Of a stretch of 48,381 bases of DNA, positions 45,526 through 48,381 are shown one piece after another. The DNA is taken from the IMG/VR virus record IMGVR_UViG_3300025769_000200, positions 1 to 48,381 of that record. The stretch is one strand, 5' to 3'. Numbering within the stretch: position 1 is the first letter of the stretch; each line of letters starts with the position of its first letter. This DNA comes from a virus. Position numbers and translations under genes: made by a program. Under the pieces are notes generated by a model that made no database searches, was not told the origin of the DNA, and saw only the letters and a list, made by a program, of their open reading frames with translations.

Positions 45526-46003
45526 CTTTCTTATCACCCGTATTGGATGCTCCAAAGTAAAACGATATAACTGCTGACGCCAACCCACCTAAATATCCTA
45601 ACACTAAATTAATTAAAGCTTCAGAATTTTGTTCGGGTGGTTGTAAAGTTACTAAAAATATATAACCCATAAATCCACCAACAACAGCAATACCCATAAT
45701 TCTAGCAGTCCAATCTTTGCTAAAGTTTTTTCTAGCATCTTGTTTTTCTACTGTTTCTAACCTAAATATATCTACATCTAGCTCTTTCATTTGAACTTCA
45801 AACTGTTGTTCAGCTTTTTTAAGTTCTAGCATTTGTTCTGGAGTAGCTGCTTGAATGGCTTTGTTAATAGATTTGGGATCTGCTTGACAGCCAAGCACAC
45901 CAGCAATAACAGATGCTGCTTGACCACCTAACGGACCACCTAATGCGGATCCTAATGTTGGAGCAAGCGCTCCTACTACATTTTTAATTAAACCAAATTT
46001 CAT
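45515..46003 (-). CDS. Holin of three transmembrane segments (GTA_holin_3TM-like), 162 aa
   Basis: The N-terminal hydrophobic segment (ALAPTLGSALGGPLGGQAAS), a middle charged region with INKAIQAATPEQMLELKKAE and MKELDVDIFRLETVEKQDAR, and two C-terminal helices (IMGIAVVGGFMGYIFLVTLQ; LINLVLGYLGGLASAVISFY) ending FGASNTG match the 3TM holin family. It would permeabilise the inner membrane and release the GH24 lysozyme encoded next to it. Confidence 0.85.
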   Translation of the reverse strand: MKFGLIKNVVGALAPTLGSALGGPLGGQAASVIAGVLGCQADPKSINKAIQAATPEQMLELKKAEQQFEVQMKELDVDIFRLETVEKQDARKNFSKDWTARIMGIAVVGGFMGYIFLVTLQPPEQNSEALINLVLGYLGGLASAVISFYFGASNTGDKKDGE

Positions 46004-46005
46004 AA

Positions 46006-46350
46006 TTACCCCGCTAATGGATTTTTTTCTTCATTAATTTTAGATTCTATCTTTTGTACATCTTTTTGTAAGTTCATGTACTGTTCTTTTAAAATAGACC
46101 AATTGTTAGTGTTTTGATTAACAGCCCCTTCTAAAATATTTATTTGCTCTAACTTTTTTAATTTTTGTTCCATAACAGAAATTTGTGTTACAAGGCTGTT
46201 AATGTCTTCTTCGTAAGAAACAGATGTTTGTGCCTCTAAGTTTTCAATTCTATTAACATAGGTTGCTCCTTGATAGCCAAAGCCAGCAAGTGTTGTAACA
46301 ATACCAACAAGCGCTATAAGTTGCGTTGTTTTATTTTCAAACCAATTCAT
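46006..46350 (-). CDS. Membrane-anchored coiled-coil protein of the lysis cassette, 114 aa
   Basis: Residues 10-28 form a transmembrane helix (LIALVGIVTTLAGFGYQGA), followed by a long coiled coil (RIENLEAQTSV; QISVMEQKLKKLEQINILEG). This layout resembles an i-spanin or accessory holin factor. It starts behind AGGAGAC and precedes the holin. No lipoprotein o-spanin is recognised next to it. Confidence 0.65.
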   Translation of the reverse strand: MNWFENKTTQLIALVGIVTTLAGFGYQGATYVNRIENLEAQTSVSYEEDINSLVTQISVMEQKLKKLEQINILEGAVNQNTNNWSILKEQYMNLQKDVQKIESKINEEKNPLAG

Positions 46351-46359
46351 TTCAGTCTC

Positions 46360-48381
46360 CTATAATGCTGGCTGTAATTTTTTTAATTCAGTCAAAGTTT
46401 CTATACTTTGTCCTGCTAGCTCATAAAAAGCCGCAGTATTATCTGAAAGGTTGCTATTAGTATAAATGTTTTTTGACTCATACCAAAATTCTTTTTCAGG
46501 TATGTATACGGTTCTGTAATTATTAAATCCTGGCAAAAAGCCCATAACCGCTATAATAGCGTTTTCTGAGCCATACTCCCCAGTTTCTTCTTGTTTGGCC
46601 GCATTTTGTTCTTGAGCTGTTTGTAAGTTTTGAGCAATAATATTTTCAACGGTAGTTTCTGAATCAGCATCAACAGATGCAATAGACGTATCCATCTGAT
46701 CTTGCGTTGTTTCTGTTGTTACATTCGCAACTGTTACTTCAGTTGTTACCGTTTCTGTTTCAACAGTTGTTGAACTAAAAGAAGTATCCGCTACAGACAT
46801 GCTGCTCATATCTAAAACTTGATTGGTTTGAGCTGTAGATGATGCAAATTGATCTGACATGCTAGGCGAACTGCTGGTGCTAATACCAGCGTTAGATGAG
46901 TTACTTACAGCATTTCCAGCAGCAGCAGTATTTCCAGTAGCATGTATAGAATTACCAGCGTCAGTACCACTAACACTTTGATTTGCGGTTTTTATTGTAG
47001 ATGCAACCACTCTAAGAGCTACTTCTTTACTAATTGAGCTTTCACCTTTTGTATTTTCTCTTTCAGCAACTTGAAACTCTTCTTCAAATACATCTTCTTC
47101 TATAATTTCTTCTCTCTCTATTCTTTCTTCTTCTATTTCAGCTTCAGCCAGCCTTTCTTCTATTGCTTCAAAAACTTCTTCGACAACCTCTTCTTCAAAA
47201 ATTTCTTCTATAAACTCTTCTTCTGGGTCTTCTGATATTGCAATCTCCTCCTCTCTTCTAGTTTCTTCCTCAAACCATTCTTCCAACTGCTCTATAGTTT
47301 CAAGCTCAATAAATGTTTCAGGTTCTCTGTAATCTTCAACAAGAAAGGTTTCTTGAAAAATAAACTCTTCAATCATTAAATCTTCAACAGGTAAAAATGT
47401 TTCTTCTTCCTGCATAGGAAAGTCTTGCCCAACTTCAAATGAATCTCTGTATTCTTCATTAGGAAACATTTGCTCAAAAATTATTTCTTCCTCAAACATA
47501 AATTCTTGTTCTTCAAAGTTTTGTTCTTCAAACTCATAAACAAACTCTTCAAACATAGGCTCTTCTTCATAGCCAAACTGTTCTTCTTCTTCGTAACCGT
47601 AGTCAAATTGATCTTCTTGAAAGTAACCTATATCTTCTTGCTGCGTATAACCAGGGCAAAATGGCCCATACTGAGGATCTAAATCGCATTGCTGGTCATC
47701 ATATGCATCCCAATAATAGGGGCAAGACTCATCATAAAGAGAATTTATATTGCATTGTTGCGTTAATAAAGCATCTGCATAACCGCTACAACTAGAATCA
47801 TTTAAAGGATTGCTGCAATCAACCACCTCTCCCACAAAAATAGACCCACCATTTTCTAGGGTTTGATTTTCGCCTATATCATTCCAATCTTGATTAACAC
47901 AGGTTGTTGAGTTAATAATTCCTGTATTACATTCATCGTGAAAGTAATAAGTTTCTAGTTCTTTTTCGTTACCCTGTATGCCTATAAAAACATCGTGGTC
48001 TTTAATATCTAATTGTCCATAGATGGCTTCATAAGTGTTATTGGGGTACAACCAAAGCTCAAAAGTATTTTTAGAATCTCTGTAATACTCCCACATTTCA
48101 TACCAACCAAAAATAACTTTATCATCAAAACTTTTGGCTAACATCGAAGAGTTCTCACCCATAATAAGATCGGTCCAAAAAGGATACATTGTATAGTTAG
48201 TGTTGGGGGATGGGCTAGGGTTGTATTGCGTGCAGTTCTTTTCCCATGTGTCGGCTGTTGATAATGAGCCTAAAATTAAACAACCATTACTAGCCATGTA
48301 ACCTTGGTTAAAAGTTTCGCCAAAAAAATTAAAGTCAAAGCCAAAGTTAAACACTTGAGATGTGCCGTCATCACTGGCTGA
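46360..48381 (-). CDS. Adhesin-like protein with NIDO-like domain, Cys repeats and Glu-rich stalk, 3' part (runs off the right edge)
   Basis: The frame is open to the window end (codons from 48381 read SASDDGTSQVFNFGFDFN), so the true start lies outside. The first 170 residues form a beta domain with FNFFGETFNQGYMASNGCLI and YPFWTDLIM, like nidogen-type or tail-tip domains. Three 20-22 residue Cys repeats with C-x7/8-C-x2-Y spacing follow, then about 190 residues dominated by Glu and Phe, then a Ser/Thr/Val-rich coil region and a C-terminal domain with FLPGFNNYRTVYIPEKEFWY. It heads the lysis cassette. It is probably a host-binding virion protein. Confidence 0.65.
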   Translation of the reverse strand, partial: SASDDGTSQVFNFGFDFNFFGETFNQGYMASNGCLILGSLSTADTWEKNCTQYNPSPSPNTNYTMYPFWTDLIMGENSSMLAKSFDDKVIFGWYEMWEYYRDSKNTFELWLYPNNTYEAIYGQLDIKDHDVFIGIQGNEKELETYYFHDECNTGIINSTTCVNQDWNDIGENQTLENGGSIFVGEVVDCSNPLNDSSCSGYADALLTQQCNINSLYDESCPYYWDAYDDQQCDLDPQYGPFCPGYTQQEDIGYFQEDQFDYGYEEEEQFGYEEEPMFEEFVYEFEEQNFEEQEFMFEEEIIFEQMFPNEEYRDSFEVGQDFPMQEEETFLPVEDLMIEEFIFQETFLVEDYREPETFIELETIEQLEEWFEEETRREEEIAISEDPEEEFIEEIFEEEVVEEVFEAIEERLAEAEIEEERIEREEIIEEDVFEEEFQVAERENTKGESSISKEVALRVVASTIKTANQSVSGTDAGNSIHATGNTAAAGNAVSNSSNAGISTSSSPSMSDQFASSTAQTNQVLDMSSMSVADTSFSSTTVETETVTTEVTVANVTTETTQDQMDTSIASVDADSETTVENIIAQNLQTAQEQNAAKQEETGEYGSENAIIAVMGFLPGFNNYRTVYIPEKEFWYESKNIYTNSNLSDNTAAFYELAGQSIETLTELKKLQPAL

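Noticed and set aside
47470-47682. Rightward ORF opposite the Glu-rich region
   Set aside because: It is the antisense of Glu codons giving Phe/Leu-rich translation, a composition artefact.
46360-48354. 664-codon gene starting at GTG (48354)
   Set aside because: The frame remains open to the window edge with family-like sequence, so the GTG is probably internal.
1-48381. tRNA genes, rRNA, integrase, insertion sequences
   Set aside because: No cloverleaf-like sequence, integrase motif, transposase or IS ends were recognised by eye; a tRNA scan would be decisive.

Overview
The window is a large fragment of a tailed double-stranded DNA phage (Caudoviricetes). Its gene content suggests a podovirus-like virion with a P22/SU10-type neck and nozzle. 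The DNA is strongly A+T-rich. Many proteins look like the conserved hypothetical families of uncultured marine and pelagiphage-like genomes: the small lysine-rich proteins, a GroES-like protein inside the head operon, a DUF1289 gene, a 2OG-Fe(II) oxygenase among the tail genes and giant internal virion proteins. The host cannot be named from the sequence; a low-GC marine alphaproteobacterium is a guess. I recognise no integrase and no tRNA, so a lytic lifestyle is likelier than a temperate one. Both ends of the window cut through genes.

Layout. (1) From 1 to about 19.8 kb everything is leftward. In transcription order this gives a promoter near 19.77 kb, two small proteins, a basic protein, a protein split by an A10 run, a 959-aa putative internal virion protein, TerL, portal, small basic proteins, GroES-like protein, scaffold, a 157-aa protein, putative decoration protein, major capsid protein with a terminator, DUF1289, two beta-rich structural proteins, five consecutive small basic proteins, four neck/connector proteins, and finally a gene that leaves the window at position 1. 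(2) 19.8-23.07 kb is an accessory island of leftward cassettes. Each has its own sigma70-type promoter and most have their own terminator. They are separated by GC-rich repeated intergenic modules. (3) 23.07-25.31 kb is a rightward early operon of tiny, overlapping, translationally coupled genes, including three single-span membrane microproteins. (4) 25.31-26.9 kb is leftward: TerS and three small genes. (5) 26.99-28.6 kb is rightward: RecE-like exonuclease and DUF3310. (6) 28.7-29.9 kb is leftward: a DUF669 ssDNA-binding-like protein and a Sak4-like ATPase. (7) 30.0-33.09 kb is rightward: HTH regulator, prim-pol/helicase replication protein and PD-(D/E)XK nuclease. (8) 33.08-48.38 kb is leftward: a cysteine-repeat/glutamate-rich adhesin-like protein (cut by the right edge), the lysis cassette (TM/coiled-coil protein, 3TM holin, TM protein, GH24 lysozyme), a nuclease, the nozzle protein, a 2OG oxygenase and four large putative ejection or internal virion proteins.

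How it works together. The leftward structural genes at the left of the window and those at the right read as one late programme interrupted by the window ends. The replication and recombination genes (prim-pol/helicase, RecE-like nuclease, Sak4-like protein, DUF669, second nuclease) sit in the middle. A small Cro-like regulator is divergent from the recombinase and shares overlapping promoters with it. Five promoters around the accessory island share a GGWTACA heptamer between -35 and -10, which suggests common control.

The most unusual structure is the 19.7-23.0 kb island: about six copies of a GC-rich module (TCGGG repeats, then an ACACACA stretch, then CCAGGAG/CCAGATC elements) placed between moron-like promoter-gene-terminator cassettes. 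Other notable points are a probable -1 frameshift on an A10 run, a reused ribosome-binding-site/start sequence, a chain of microprotein genes and a motif shared between two virion-protein candidates.
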